Of a DNA stretch of 44,201 nucleotides, positions 1 to 8,988 are shown piece by piece. Each line of letters opens with the position of its first letter. Position 1 is the first letter of the stretch. The DNA is from Flavobacteriaceae bacterium. GTDB taxonomy: Bacteria; Bacteroidota; Bacteroidia; Flavobacteriales; Flavobacteriaceae. The stretch is taken from contig JAIUMH010000008.1 in NCBI GenBank assembly GCA_022565635.1, forward strand, positions 1 through 44,201, given 5' to 3'. The notes under the pieces are model-generated. The model saw only the letters and a list, made by a program, of their open reading frames with translations, had not been told where the DNA came from and made no database searches. The translations under genes were made by a program, and so were the position numbers.

Positions 1-447
1 GTTGGTTTTTAAAATATCAGTATAGGTTACTTTTTGCGGAACAATAAAGTCTGAATATACAAAATTTAGTTCTTCATCACTTCGTTTATAGGAGGCAAAA
101 ACAAATGGAATACCTGTTTTTTGAATGGTTTTAATACTGTTTTTTAAGTGAAAATCAAACCATATATCATCGGCGTCTAAAAAGGCCAGGTATTTTCCTT
201 TTGCTTTTTGAATAGCCATGTTTCTTGCTTTAGCAGGGCCAGAATTTTCCGTTAGGCTATAATACTTAATTCGATGATCTTGTGAAGCTATTTTTTCAAG
301 CTTTTCCAGTGTAGCGTCTGTTGAAGCATCATCTACAATCAGCATCTCCCAATGGGTGTGGGTTTGTTTCTGCACAGACGCAATGGTTTCTTCTATAAAT
401 TTTTCAGCATTGTATGCGGCAGTGATTATGGAAACCAATTCATTCAT
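1..447 (-). CDS. Glycosyltransferase family 2, C-terminus cut by window edge
   Basis: This is the N-terminal 149 codons of a GT-A fold glycosyltransferase that would transfer a sugar from a nucleotide sugar to a growing lipid-linked repeat unit on the cytoplasmic side. The translation starts MNELVSIITAAYNAEKFI, has the nucleotide-binding LIVDDAST stretch near residue 37 and the metal-binding FLDADDIW motif near residue 90; both are classic GT2 signatures. The ATG directly follows the TAA of the upstream sugar-phosphate transferase with no gap, so the two are almost certainly translated together. Donor and acceptor cannot be told. The 3' end of the gene lies outside the window. Confidence 0.9.
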   Translation of the reverse strand, partial: MNELVSIITAAYNAEKFIEETIASVQKQTHTHWEMLIVDDASTDATLEKLEKIASQDHRIKYYSLTENSGPAKARNMAIQKAKGKYLAFLDADDIWFDFHLKNSIKTIQKTGIPFVFASYKRSDEELNFVYSDFIVPQKVTYTDILKTN

Positions 448-1812
448 TTAGTATGCTTTTTCTTCGCCTTTAAAAATATTTAAAGCGGTGAGTAAAATAA
501 TTTTTAAGTCTAAAAAAATAGACCAATTTTCAATGTAAAAAATATCGTATTTTACACGATTCACAATATCTGCTTCTGTTTCAATTTCACCTCGAAAACC
601 GCTTACTTGTGCTAAACCTGTAATGCCTGGTTTAATAAAATGCCTAACCATAAATTTATCTACTTGTTTTGCATACATATTAGTGTCACTAATCATGTGT
701 GGCCTTGGTCCAACAACACTCATGTCTCCGGCAAAAACATTAAAAAATTGTGGCATTTCATCAAGGCTTGTTTTGCGAAGAAATTCACCAACTTTGGTTA
801 CGCGATGATCATTTTTTTGAGCTTGATTAAAATCGGCTTCTTTGTTAGGTACCATAGACCTAAACTTGAGGCAATTAAATTCTTCATTCCCTAAACCTGT
901 TCTAATTTGTTTAAAGAAAATAGGACCTTTAGATTCAAGGCGAATAAGCAATGCAATTAATGGTGTAAACCAGGATAAAAAAAAGATAATTACAAAACTG
1001 GAAACCAATAAATCAAAAATACGCTTTTGAAATAAATTGATGGAATCGTCTAGTGGGATATTTCTCAAGCTCAAAATAGGTAATACTCCATAATAATCTA
1101 CCCGGAGTTTTCTGGAAAAAACATCTTTGTTGTCTGGTAAGAATTTGATGACAATTAAGTTATTGTCAGCAAAATTTATTAGCTCATTGATGTATTCGTT
1201 TTCAATATTTGAAACAGAGCAATAAATTTCATGGATTTCATTTTCTTCTATAAAGCGAAATATTTTTTCTACATCTTGCTTTCCTTTTTCTCCTCTGCCC
1301 ACAAAAAAAGTACGTTCATATTGGTAACCATACTCAGGATTTTCAACAAAAAAATTCTTTAATTGATAGGTTTTGGGTGAGCTTCCTATAATGATGGTTT
1401 TTCTGAAATTTTTTCCATATACACTTCTGTAACTTTTTAGAAAATAAAACAGGGTGAATTTAGCCAGCAGAACAAAACTATAGGAAAAAAGTAAAAAAAT
1501 TATAATTAACCGGTTTTCAACTTCCTCCAAAAAAAACCTGAAGAAGGTAAAAACCATAAAAGCAAAGACCAAAAAATGCGTAAGGGAAAGTGATATGATT
1601 CTGCTTACTTTGGTAAATCTGTAAACTTCGTAGAAGCCAGAATAAAAAGAAAGCAACACCCAGCCGACAACTAATGCAAAAGCTACTAGGGAGAATTCAT
1701 TGAAGTTAAATGGAAAACTAAAGTATGCAAACAATAAAATTAGACCCAAGTCTATAAGGTAAGAAATAGGCCTTAGGTAAATTGAGTACCTTTTATTTCC
1801 AATCGTTTTCAT
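448..1812 (-). CDS. Polyprenyl glycosylphosphotransferase (WcaJ/WbaP type), initiating enzyme
   Basis: The enzyme transfers a sugar-1-phosphate from a UDP-sugar to undecaprenyl phosphate, the first membrane step of repeat-unit synthesis. The 454-residue protein has four hydrophobic segments in the first ~125 residues, a Rossmann-like middle ([11 protein letters not shown] near 140) and a C-terminal bacterial sugar transferase domain from ~262. That domain shows [10 protein letters not shown], a re-entrant hydrophobic helix, [17 protein letters not shown], the [11 protein letters not shown] block and VVGPRP, all family hallmarks including the Asp-Glu catalytic pair. Length and architecture are normal for the two-domain form. 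It sits 11 nt after the UDP-sugar decarboxylase gene and abuts the GT2 gene. The exact sugar (glucose, galactose or a deoxy-amino sugar) cannot be read from sequence. Confidence 0.93.
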   Translation of the reverse strand: MKTIGNKRYSIYLRPISYLIDLGLILLFAYFSFPFNFNEFSLVAFALVVGWVLLSFYSGFYEVYRFTKVSRIISLSLTHFLVFAFMVFTFFRFFLEEVENRLIIIFLLFSYSFVLLAKFTLFYFLKSYRSVYGKNFRKTIIIGSSPKTYQLKNFFVENPEYGYQYERTFFVGRGEKGKQDVEKIFRFIEENEIHEIYCSVSNIENEYINELINFADNNLIVIKFLPDNKDVFSRKLRVDYYGVLPILSLRNIPLDDSINLFQKRIFDLLVSSFVIIFFLSWFTPLIALLIRLESKGPIFFKQIRTGLGNEEFNCLKFRSMVPNKEADFNQAQKNDHRVTKVGEFLRKTSLDEMPQFFNVFAGDMSVVGPRPHMISDTNMYAKQVDKFMVRHFIKPGITGLAQVSGFRGEIETEADIVNRVKYDIFYIENWSIFLDLKIILLTALNIFKGEEKAY

Positions 1813-1823
1813 GAATTAATGCC

Positions 1824-2810
1824 TTACTTTTGGATGTACTTGCTAAAGTCTTTATGTTCACTATAACGCAATTCTTCTTCAGTTAGTGTTTTAAAGTAAT
1901 CATAAGTGATTTTCATACCTACTTCTCTGTTTACTTTTGGCTCCCAACCAAGTATATTTTTAGCTCTAGTAATGTCAGGTTGACGTTGCATAGGGTCATC
2001 TTTAGGAAGGTCTTTAAAAACTATTTTTTGTTTGGTTCCGGTAAGTTTAATAATTTCTTCAGCAAATTCTAAAATAGTAATTTCATGCGGATTACCTATG
2101 TTTACGGGTTGTTCATAGTCACTTAATAACAATCTGTAAATGCCTTCTACTTGGTCATCTACATAGCAAAAAGAGCGGGTTTGAGCGCCATCACCAAAAA
2201 CGGTCAAGTCTTCTCCTCTTAGGGCTTGGCCAATAAAAGCAGGAATTACTCTACCATCGTTTAAGCGCATTCTTGGTCCGTAGGTATTAAAAATCCTTAC
2301 AATTCTTGTTTCTAATCCGTGAAATGTATGATAAGCCATGGTAATGGATTCCTGAAAACGCTTAGCCTCATCATACACACCTCTGGGACCAATGGTGTTA
2401 ACGTTGCCGTAGTAATCTTCGGTTTGTGGATGAACTAGCGGGTCTCCATATACTTCAGAAGTACTAGCAATTAAAATTCTAGCTTCTTTCTGTTTTGCTA
2501 AACCAAGTAAATTATGTGTTCCTAAAGAACCAACTTTTAAGGTTTGAATAGGGATTTTTAAATAATCTATAGGGCTTGCAGGCGAAGCAAAATGAAGAAT
2601 ATAATCTAAATCACCAGGAACATGGACAAACTTGGTAACGTCATGGTGATAAAATTCAAAATGTTCATGGCCAAAAAGATGTTCAATATTTTTTAAATCT
2701 CCCGTAATTAAGTTATCCATTCCTAACACATGGTATCCTTCTTTTATGAATTTATCACACAGGTGTGAGCCCAAAAAACCTGCTGCTCCCGTTATTAAGA
2801 TTCTTTTCAA
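1824..2810 (-). CDS. UDP-glucuronate decarboxylase-like (UDP-xylose synthase) SDR enzyme
   Basis: This extended short-chain dehydrogenase would convert UDP-glucuronate to UDP-xylose using bound NAD. The 328-residue protein has the nucleotide-binding GAAGFLG at residues 8-14, the HFASPASP block, STSEVYGDP, and the catalytic YDEAK at 146-150, followed by [10 protein letters not shown] and the [10 protein letters not shown] block typical of UXS enzymes. The start is a TTG at 2810: an in-frame TAA lies five codons upstream, and the next in-frame Met is after the nucleotide-binding loop. A TAATTTTG -7 box at 2849-2856 suggests it heads a unit with the two downstream genes. A dTDP-glucose dehydratase is less likely because of the SPASP and NIGNP motifs. 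Confidence 0.88.
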   Translation of the reverse strand: MKRILITGAAGFLGSHLCDKFIKEGYHVLGMDNLITGDLKNIEHLFGHEHFEFYHHDVTKFVHVPGDLDYILHFASPASPIDYLKIPIQTLKVGSLGTHNLLGLAKQKEARILIASTSEVYGDPLVHPQTEDYYGNVNTIGPRGVYDEAKRFQESITMAYHTFHGLETRIVRIFNTYGPRMRLNDGRVIPAFIGQALRGEDLTVFGDGAQTRSFCYVDDQVEGIYRLLLSDYEQPVNIGNPHEITILEFAEEIIKLTGTKQKIVFKDLPKDDPMQRQPDITRAKNILGWEPKVNREVGMKITYDYFKTLTEEELRYSEHKDFSKYIQK

Positions 2811-2848
2811 AACATTTTGATTTTAAATTGTTAATTTTTTAAGACTCA

Positions 2849-2856
2849 CAAAATTA
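2849..2856 (-). promoter_or_regulatory. Candidate -7 promoter box (TAATTTTG)
   Basis: It matches the Bacteroidota TAnnTTTG consensus about 38 nt upstream of the TTG start of the UDP-sugar decarboxylase. No TTG at a 17-23 nt spacing is visible, so the promoter would rest on the -7 box alone. The rest of 2811-3059 is AT-rich with no gene that I can see. Confidence 0.4.
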
Positions 2857-3059
2857 CAATAATTTAATCAACTTTTATATGGCTAACTTGGCTTTGTTGT
2901 AATTCTTTTTGTTGACCCAATAGAAATACCATTTAAACCCTAAAAGGAAACTAATAAATCGTTTTTTTTCTTAAGTGTCGTTAAAAAAATAAAGCGTAGC
3001 TAAGGCTATACTTGATTTTTGGCTAGTTTAATCAAAAAATAATTCCATTAATTTCAGTC

Positions 3060-3512
3060 TTATTTTGCTTCAGTTGAATGATGTTGCATTTGTTCTTCAA
3101 GAAATTCTACATCTTCTTTCTTTAGGCTTTCTTTTGGTAACCTAATTTCAATTTTGTCATTTCTAAAAACATAATCACCAACAACAAATAGTACTTCATT
3201 CATGGCTTCATAAGTTAAAAATTTTCGTTTTTCAAAGCGCCATAAATCTTGTGGTTGATAAATTCCTTCCGCTGTAAATTCGTAATACCTGATTTTAGGT
3301 CCTAAAAAATATTCAGAAACCATGATTGAACCATAGATTACAAAGAAATAATCTGAAAATCTTAATCCGTCTGAAACATCTAAAAAGAACAATGCATATA
3401 GAAAATACAATATGAAAAGCATACCAATTAAAGCTTTTAAAAAACCATATTTTGCCCTTTTGTCATGGGCTAAAAAAATTTTCTTTGATTCTATAGATGT
3501 AGCCAAGCGCAT
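3060..3512 (-). CDS. Hypothetical membrane protein, 150 aa
   Basis: I do not recognise a named family. The protein has a charged N-terminal ~22 residues, two hydrophobic segments (about residues 25-45 and 53-70, separated by a short DVSDGLRFSD loop) and a charged C-terminal half that looks like a beta-rich PH-like domain: alternating short strands such as IRYYEFTAEGIY and EVLFVVGDYVFRNDKIEIRLP. Two membrane spans followed by a small beta domain is the layout of PH-domain-like membrane proteins, but this is only a fold guess. It lies inside the polysaccharide locus yet has its own promoter box and ~110 nt of upstream gap, so a role in polysaccharide synthesis is not implied. Confidence 0.75.
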   Translation of the reverse strand: MRLATSIESKKIFLAHDKRAKYGFLKALIGMLFILYFLYALFFLDVSDGLRFSDYFFVIYGSIMVSEYFLGPKIRYYEFTAEGIYQPQDLWRFEKRKFLTYEAMNEVLFVVGDYVFRNDKIEIRLPKESLKKEDVEFLEEQMQHHSTEAK

Positions 3513-3544
3513 AAGTCAGAGATTTTATTGAGTTGATGATCACA

Positions 3545-3552
3545 CAAATATA
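3545..3552 (-). promoter_or_regulatory. Candidate -7 promoter box (TATATTTG)
   Basis: A perfect TAnnTTTG match lies 33 nt upstream of the ATG of the 150-aa membrane protein gene. No clear -33 TTG is seen at the expected distance. Confidence 0.45.
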
Positions 3553-3623
3553 CTACAATCTTTAGTGATGAATAAAAGAATTTTTTGAGTATTGTAGCTA
3601 TAGAAACTAAAGGCTCTTTTTTT

Positions 3624-4625
3624 TTACAATTGAAAATCGGATGGTTTTACTTTTTTCCAGTGTTGAAGAGAAGCTTCAAATTCGTAATTAAATTGAAAGT
3701 TATTGGCTTTTAAATAAGTGGGCTCAATATGTGTGGGAAATCCTGCTTTTTTTACGCGAACTGGATGAATATCGGATTTTTTTCCTAGTAGTTTACTCAA
3801 CAACTGAAGCACAGAAGCAATCATCACCAAAACGGGTATTGGCAAAGACAAGGTGGGTTTTTTAATGTGCATAAAATTCTTCACTGTATGGGTCATTTCT
3901 TTAAGCGTAAGCAAATTGTTTTCAGCATAATTATAAATAATCAGGCTTTGATTTTGCTGAAGAGTAAAGTTGATGGAATCTATAAGCCCGTAAATATAAC
4001 CGTATGCTTTTATAATATCTCCTTTGCCTGGAATGATAAAAGTGCCTTTGCTTAAGGTTTTAATCATTCGGTACACGTTACCAGGGTCACCGGGGCCATA
4101 AATTACGCTAGGGCGAACAATAATTAATCTTCGGTTGTTGTTTTTTGCCAACCATTCTTGGTGAATTTTTTCGGCTTTTGCTTTAGAAATTCCGTAGGGA
4201 GTTACAGGATTAAGTGGAGAATCCTCCATTTTTTTCTCGCGTGATTTTCCGTAAGGAGCAATACTGCTGGTGAAGAAGATGTTGTTGATTTGATTTTTTT
4301 CAGCAAATTGGTTGACGTGCGCTGCACCTTTTAAATTCGTTTCGTAATACTCATGTTCTTCATGGCCGGGTTCACGGTGAATGGCGGCCAAATTAAAAAT
4401 CCAAGAATCCTGAGAAAAACTAAATTTATCTAAATTAATAGGTTGTCTAACATCTCCTTGAATAAAATGAAAGTTATTGGATGAAGGCAATTGAACGTCT
4501 TGACTTAATGTTTGTAAATCAAAAACAATGAATTGTTCAAAGCTTTTTTTGGCCAGTAAATCTTGAAGAAGAAATCTGCCAATATACCCTGCACCTCCAA
4601 AAATTATTGCTGTTTTCATCTTCAT
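3624..4625 (-). CDS. NAD-dependent sugar epimerase/dehydratase family protein
   Basis: This extended SDR protein probably modifies a nucleotide sugar or a lipid-linked sugar. The start of the domain reads MKTAIIFGGAGYIGRFLL, with the Gly-rich NAD loop, FDLQ at the end of beta-2 (the Asp that binds the ribose), DVRQP, NLAAIH, SSIAPYG and the catalytic YGISK followed by RPSVIYGPGD. The C-terminal third is more divergent and includes a hydrophobic helix (LPIPVLVMIASVLQLLSKLLG) seen in some membrane-associated members that act on polyprenyl-linked sugars. The upstream TTG at 4631 is possible, but ATG at 4625 or 4619 is more likely. It follows the GT4 gene by about 20 nt, so the two are probably co-transcribed. 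The substrate is unknown. Confidence 0.85.
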   Translation of the reverse strand: MKMKTAIIFGGAGYIGRFLLQDLLAKKSFEQFIVFDLQTLSQDVQLPSSNNFHFIQGDVRQPINLDKFSFSQDSWIFNLAAIHREPGHEEHEYYETNLKGAAHVNQFAEKNQINNIFFTSSIAPYGKSREKKMEDSPLNPVTPYGISKAKAEKIHQEWLAKNNNRRLIIVRPSVIYGPGDPGNVYRMIKTLSKGTFIIPGKGDIIKAYGYIYGLIDSINFTLQQNQSLIIYNYAENNLLTLKEMTHTVKNFMHIKKPTLSLPIPVLVMIASVLQLLSKLLGKKSDIHPVRVKKAGFPTHIEPTYLKANNFQFNYEFEASLQHWKKVKPSDFQL

Positions 4626-4644
4626 TATCAATACATATAAGGAA

Positions 4645-5778
4645 TTAGCTTAAGATTTCTTCCTTGTATAAAACTTCTAAGTTGGTGATAGTCTTTTGAA
4701 TGTTAAACTCCTCATTAAATCTGAGGAAAGAAGCCTTTTCAAATTTTTTTCTCAGCTCATTGTTGGTGAGTAGTTCTAAAGTTTTCATTGCAAATTCTTT
4801 CGGTTCAGGCTTAATTAAATAGCCATTTACATTGTCTTTTACAAGGTCTCTATTACCATCAGAATCAGTAGCAATTACAGCTTTTTTTAAGGCTAAAGCT
4901 TCAATAATTGAATAAGGAAGGCCTTCATATCTTGCTGTTGATACATAAAGGTCAGCATCAGAAACAATTTTAAAAACATCCTCTCTCTTTGTCCACTCTA
5001 ACAGGGTTACGTTTTCTTTTAAGTTATATTTAGAGATAAGCCTTTTTACTTGTTCTAAGTTAGGTGAGTACAAGCCCACTCCCATAAGAATCAAATGGAT
5101 GTTAGGTTGTGTTTTTTTAACCTCATAAAGTCCTTCAATCATTAATTCAATATTTTTCTGATATGAAGGTCTTCCTACTGAACAAATATATTTATCTGGC
5201 CAGGTTTTTTTGATACTTAAAGAATAGTCTTGAGGAATATGAACTGAGTTTATTGAATTTGAAAAAAGTAGCACTCGGCTTATTGGATAGCCAACTTCAT
5301 TGATTGCACGATTCATTTCAGATTTTGAAGAAGCTAGTATTTTATTATTTAATTTGGATAATAAACGCTCAATAAAAAGAAATGCTTTTTTTTTAAGCTT
5401 GTTATTAGTACTTAAGTAAGAGAATGCTTGTGGGGTGTGCAGACACTTAAGGTTGTTATTTTTTGCAACAACTTTTCCAAAAACACCCCCTTTAGTGCTG
5501 TGAGCATGAATTAAATCAGGTTTTATTTGATCTATAAGTTGATTGATTTCCTTTAAGGCGCTAAGGTCTTTAAATAGCTGTATATCTCTAACAATAGAAG
5601 ATTTAAAAGTAGTTATTTTTTCATTGTTTTTATCAAAAAATGTTGACGAAACTTCATTTCTACCATGAATTACAAAGTGTTCAAATTCATCTGGGTTTGT
5701 ATTGGCAAGAATGAGCCTGAGTGAAACTTCAACTCCACCTACAGCATGAAGAATATGTAGAATTCTTATTTTTTTCAT
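4645..5778 (-). CDS. Glycosyltransferase family 4 (GT-B fold)
   Basis: The protein would add a sugar to the growing repeat unit using a nucleotide-sugar donor, at the inner face of the cytoplasmic membrane. It is 377 residues, usual for GT4. The N-terminal acceptor domain begins RILHILHAVGGVEVSLRL, and IHAHSTKGGVFGKV near residue 90 matches the typical HxHs/G motif. The C-terminal donor domain carries SVGRPSYQKNIELMIEG and the E-x7-E motif region YEGLPYSIIEALALKKAVIATDSDGNRDLV. A hairpin and a TAnnTTTG box lie just upstream, suggesting it starts its own transcript with the epimerase gene behind it. Linkage specificity cannot be deduced. Confidence 0.9.
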   Translation of the reverse strand: MKKIRILHILHAVGGVEVSLRLILANTNPDEFEHFVIHGRNEVSSTFFDKNNEKITTFKSSIVRDIQLFKDLSALKEINQLIDQIKPDLIHAHSTKGGVFGKVVAKNNNLKCLHTPQAFSYLSTNNKLKKKAFLFIERLLSKLNNKILASSKSEMNRAINEVGYPISRVLLFSNSINSVHIPQDYSLSIKKTWPDKYICSVGRPSYQKNIELMIEGLYEVKKTQPNIHLILMGVGLYSPNLEQVKRLISKYNLKENVTLLEWTKREDVFKIVSDADLYVSTARYEGLPYSIIEALALKKAVIATDSDGNRDLVKDNVNGYLIKPEPKEFAMKTLELLTNNELRKKFEKASFLRFNEEFNIQKTITNLEVLYKEEILS

Positions 5779-5795
5779 TTGAATTTATTCAGTTA

Positions 5796-5803
5796 CAAAA
5801 ATA
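5796..5803 (-). promoter_or_regulatory. Candidate internal -7 promoter box (TATTTTTG)
   Basis: It matches TAnnTTTG, lies 18 nt upstream of the GT4 ATG and sits just downstream (minus strand) of the 5826-5846 hairpin. Together they suggest a transcript boundary inside the locus. No -33 TTG is visible. Confidence 0.4.
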
Positions 5804-5825
5804 CTAAATTCATAAGCTTAACTAG

Positions 5826-5846
5826 AAAAAAGCAGAATGCTTTTTT
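5826..5846 (-). terminator. Weak intrinsic terminator-like hairpin
   Basis: A perfect 9-bp inverted repeat, AAAAAAGCA / TGCTTTTTT, has a 3-nt loop and ends in a T-run on either strand. It lies 13 nt after the stop of the minus-strand GT2 gene. Only two of the nine pairs are G-C, so termination is probably partial. Confidence 0.45.
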
Positions 5847-5858
5847 GATACTTATAAT

Positions 5859-6647
5859 TTATCTTCTCAGTAAAGATTTTAATTGCTCACTTAAATTTCT
5901 ACTTATAAATAACAATAGGAAATTACGAAGCAGTCCAACAATTGGGTAATACCCCAAATAAAAATGTGATTTGATTACGCGTATTCTATTCCATACTTGT
6001 CTTTGTCTTCTTTTACTTGAAATAGAATTAGGGTCAATTACATAATTTAATAATACTTGGGGTAAGTTTTCAGCTTTTTTTTGTTGCACAACTTTAAAAA
6101 TATAAGCGTAATCTAAGGCTACATTAAAATCTTCTGGATAATACCCCACCTCTTCTAAAATGCAAGTTCTAAACACAATACTTGGATGAACAAACATCAA
6201 GTTGAAATACATTTTTTTTCTAATTGTTTCATAATCTGTAGGATGTTTTAATACGTATTGAAAATTAAAATCTTCATCTACTATATTTACCCACGTTCCT
6301 AAGAGATAAGTGGCTGGATTTTTTTCTAAATAAGCTAATTGAAGAGTGAATCGGTTTGGCAGACAAGTATCACCTGCATCTAGTCTTCCCACATAATCAT
6401 AACCTTGGTCAAGTATTTGCTTTAACCCTAAATTAGAAGCTATTTGTGGTCCTTTATTTTCAGGAAGAACTACAATATTTAATTTCCCTTGTGTGTAATT
6501 TAAGTCAGACAAATGCGGAGGTTGTTTACTTCCGTCATCAACAATTAAAACATCTACGGCAACCTCTTCTTGAATAGAAGCCAAACTAAGCTGCAGGCCT
6601 TTCAGGTTGTTGTAGTGGGTGATTAGAGTACAAATTTTAGCTGTCAT
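5859..6647 (-). CDS. Glycosyltransferase family 2
   Basis: This 262-residue GT-A enzyme has the canonical opening CTLITHYNNLKGLQLSLAS, then LIVDDGS near residue 35, NKGPQIASNLGL, and the metal-binding RLDAGD near residue 88, where family members usually show DxD. A hydrophobic, basic C-terminal tail (FYLGYYPIVGLLRNFLLLFISR) suggests membrane association. Its ATG overlaps the end of the polymerase gene by 11 nt, so translation is coupled. It is likely one of the repeat-unit assembly enzymes; sugar specificity is unknown. Confidence 0.9.
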   Translation of the reverse strand: MTAKICTLITHYNNLKGLQLSLASIQEEVAVDVLIVDDGSKQPPHLSDLNYTQGKLNIVVLPENKGPQIASNLGLKQILDQGYDYVGRLDAGDTCLPNRFTLQLAYLEKNPATYLLGTWVNIVDEDFNFQYVLKHPTDYETIRKKMYFNLMFVHPSIVFRTCILEEVGYYPEDFNVALDYAYIFKVVQQKKAENLPQVLLNYVIDPNSISSKRRQRQVWNRIRVIKSHFYLGYYPIVGLLRNFLLLFISRNLSEQLKSLLRR

Positions 6648-8061
6648 TAACGGGTAGGTTTTTGGTATTGATTTTAAAAACCAATTTTTGCGAACTTACG
6701 TAAATTAACAAAGCTAAATTGATCCAAAATACATAATCTCTCAAAGAGTCCATTTTTAACCAATTGAATGAAGCTCCAATAAGACTTGTAAGAATGATTA
6801 CGTAAATTAAAGCATATTGGTTTCTTTGAATAATTGCGCTTATGCATATATAAATGCTTAATAATAAAATACTCAAAAACAGCAAGAATCCAATAATTAC
6901 TGTTTCAGCTAATAAGCGAACATACAAATTATAACCAGGCACAAAACTAGGATGTTTGTTGTTAAGGTATTTAAATTTAAACTCCCAGTTATCTTCGGTT
7001 GCCCATTTTGGGTAATGATGAATGGCGTGGTAAGATTGCTGTCCTAAACCTACCCCTGTAACAGGGTTTTCTTTAAAAACTTGAAAATTGGCGTATTGAA
7101 TACCTAATCTCGATTTATTGGAAACAGCATGATCTTCATCTTTTGTGCTAAATGAAGTTGCTTTTTCTACTACATAACCGCCAATAGCTTTTCCTTTTAA
7201 AATAAAAATGACACCTAAGCCAATACTACCAATAAGTAGAATTTTTACCAAGTGGGGTTGCAGTTTTTTGATGTTGACAAAACTTAAAAAGAAGACTATA
7301 AACTGAAGTATAATAATAAAAATACCCGCTCTAGAACCTGATAATAAAGCAAAAATCAATACCAATAAACTAGGAATATACTTAACAATTCCTTTGTGGG
7401 TAGCAACATAACTTAGCATCCACGGAGTAATGGTAATGAGGTAAGTAGCTAAAGAAGGAGGCTCAAAAGTTGGCCCTGAAACTCGACCTAAATTAGTGTC
7501 TAAATATGCGTCTGTAAATGGAAAATAATCAAATAAGTAAAGCACTTGGGTTAAAAAACCTAGATTCAACTTAATAATTGCGGTTTCAATACAAATATAA
7601 ACACTAACTACGGAAAGAGATAATAAGAAAAAAAATCGAATCCATTTAAGAAGCTCCCAAACAGGCTTAGTTTTAAATGCATTGTAATACACCATAAAAA
7701 AAACAAGACTTAAACCCAATGAAATAAATTGTTTAACAAACCTTACTAAACCATTGGTGTGCTTGATTTCATTTTGGCTAATGCTTGCATAATTAAAAAC
7801 AAAACCGATTAAAATCCATAACACAAAAACACCTAAAAGTAGCGTGAGAACGTGATTTTTTGGGAGATAGAGTCGGTTGGTGAAAAGCGATTTAAGGAGT
7901 ATAAAAAACAACCCTATTCCAAAAAAAAAGATAGGAGCTTCTCTAGCAAATTCTCCTAATGAATCCACGTAAATGCCTGAATTAAAAGGAATAAAGAAAA
8001 AGCCAATTAAAACAAATAACAGGCTTAAACTAAGGCTATATTTTTTGCTTTTTAATTCCAC
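6637..8061 (-). CDS. O-antigen polymerase/ligase family membrane protein (Wzy-like)
   Basis: A 474-residue polytopic protein with roughly 11-12 hydrophobic segments. It would either polymerise lipid-linked repeat units in the periplasm (Wzy) or ligate them to lipid A core (WaaL); both carry the Wzy_C domain. The family signal is LSGSRAGIFIIILQF near the middle, then a long periplasmic loop with NPVTGVGLGQQSYHAIHHYPKW and NLYVRLLAETVIIGFLLF. The His-rich loop resembles that of ligases and polymerases alike, so I do not choose. The start codon is GTG at 8061, only 2 nt from the stop of the sulfotransferase gene. The 3' end overlaps the next GT2 gene by 11 nt. Confidence 0.85.
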   Translation of the reverse strand: MELKSKKYSLSLSLLFVLIGFFFIPFNSGIYVDSLGEFAREAPIFFFGIGLFFILLKSLFTNRLYLPKNHVLTLLLGVFVLWILIGFVFNYASISQNEIKHTNGLVRFVKQFISLGLSLVFFMVYYNAFKTKPVWELLKWIRFFFLLSLSVVSVYICIETAIIKLNLGFLTQVLYLFDYFPFTDAYLDTNLGRVSGPTFEPPSLATYLITITPWMLSYVATHKGIVKYIPSLLVLIFALLSGSRAGIFIIILQFIVFFLSFVNIKKLQPHLVKILLIGSIGLGVIFILKGKAIGGYVVEKATSFSTKDEDHAVSNKSRLGIQYANFQVFKENPVTGVGLGQQSYHAIHHYPKWATEDNWEFKFKYLNNKHPSFVPGYNLYVRLLAETVIIGFLLFLSILLLSIYICISAIIQRNQYALIYVIILTSLIGASFNWLKMDSLRDYVFWINLALLIYVSSQKLVFKINTKNLPVNDS

Positions 8062-8063
8062 TT

Positions 8064-8984
8064 TTAGTTATTTGTGTGCTTTTGAAAAGCTTTATTCCAA
8101 TGGCTAATCTCTACAGGATAATTATTCACCAATTGTTTTACATCATCTTTGCATTTTTCAATTAAATAGTTTTCTGCTTCTTTGCTAATTGCAGGAGCTG
8201 GTTGTTGATATTTAGCAATAACTTTTTCTTTAATTTTTTTCATTTTTGGAGTAATAGGAATGAGTTTCTTAATCGCTGAGCGCAATTTAGATTGCTTTAA
8301 AAGTGTTTGAGTAAGAATATTTTTTTCATACACTCCACCAGCATTGTAACGCTGACCTACATTTTCTGGTTCTATTTGTTTTACTCCTAAAAAATCATAC
8401 ACTTTAAAAAGCGTGTTTTTGGTATTCCTGTTTAATTCTTCTTGGGTCAAGATTAAAACATGATCAAAGGCTTTAACGAAAGCATCTACTTTAGAATAAT
8501 AAGTTGAATTGTACTGATAATACCAAAAATCTGAATACTTTAATTTCTTCCTTTTCTCTTCTGCTTGTATGGCTTCAAAAAAACTTAATGTTTCTCTCTG
8601 CTCTCTTTTTAAATGAAGATAATTAGAGTAAGCACGCTTAATAGGGTCTCTTAATAAAATGATGATTTTAGGCTCTCCTAAAAGCGATTTAATTTTGGGT
8701 ATTCTATCTGGATGATTGATGTAAGAAGGAGAGGCATCACCTATCATCTTTTCATTACCTGCATTTTTGTAAGCTTTTAAGTAAGAATCTTTCGTGGTTA
8801 ACATGAATTTTTTTACCTCTTGGTCACCAGGACCTTTGTTTAATTTCAGCAACTTATCTGCGGTAAAATAGTGTAATTCTTTCTGTGTTGGCATAAAAAT
8901 TTCAGGATGCGCTTCTAAATAATAATGCAAGGCTGTAGAGCCACACTTAGGAAAACCAACCACTAAAAAATTAGGTAATTTCAT
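8064..8984 (-). CDS. PAPS-dependent sulfotransferase
   Basis: The enzyme would move sulfate from 3'-phosphoadenosine-5'-phosphosulfate to a hydroxyl, here most likely on a polysaccharide sugar. Both cofactor motifs are plain: the 5'-phosphosulfate loop VVGFPKCGSTALHYYL at residues ~8-23 and the 3'-phosphate motif IILLRDPIKRAYSNYLHL near residues 107-125, with conserved Arg and Ser. The 306-residue length fits the Sulfotransfer_1 domain. The family includes heparan-type and other carbohydrate sulfotransferases. It lies 4 nt from the flippase gene and 2 nt from the polymerase gene, so it is a working part of this locus. Sulfated exopolysaccharide is common in marine bacteria; the acceptor here is inferred from context only. 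Confidence 0.9.
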   Translation of the reverse strand: MKLPNFLVVGFPKCGSTALHYYLEAHPEIFMPTQKELHYFTADKLLKLNKGPGDQEVKKFMLTTKDSYLKAYKNAGNEKMIGDASPSYINHPDRIPKIKSLLGEPKIIILLRDPIKRAYSNYLHLKREQRETLSFFEAIQAEEKRKKLKYSDFWYYQYNSTYYSKVDAFVKAFDHVLILTQEELNRNTKNTLFKVYDFLGVKQIEPENVGQRYNAGGVYEKNILTQTLLKQSKLRSAIKKLIPITPKMKKIKEKVIAKYQQPAPAISKEAENYLIEKCKDDVKQLVNNYPVEISHWNKAFQKHTNN

Positions 8985-8988
8985 TTGT

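Noticed and set aside
623-1030. Three overlapping plus-strand open frames of 61-84 codons
   Set aside because: They lie inside the strongly supported sugar-phosphate transferase gene on the other strand and show no protein-like features.
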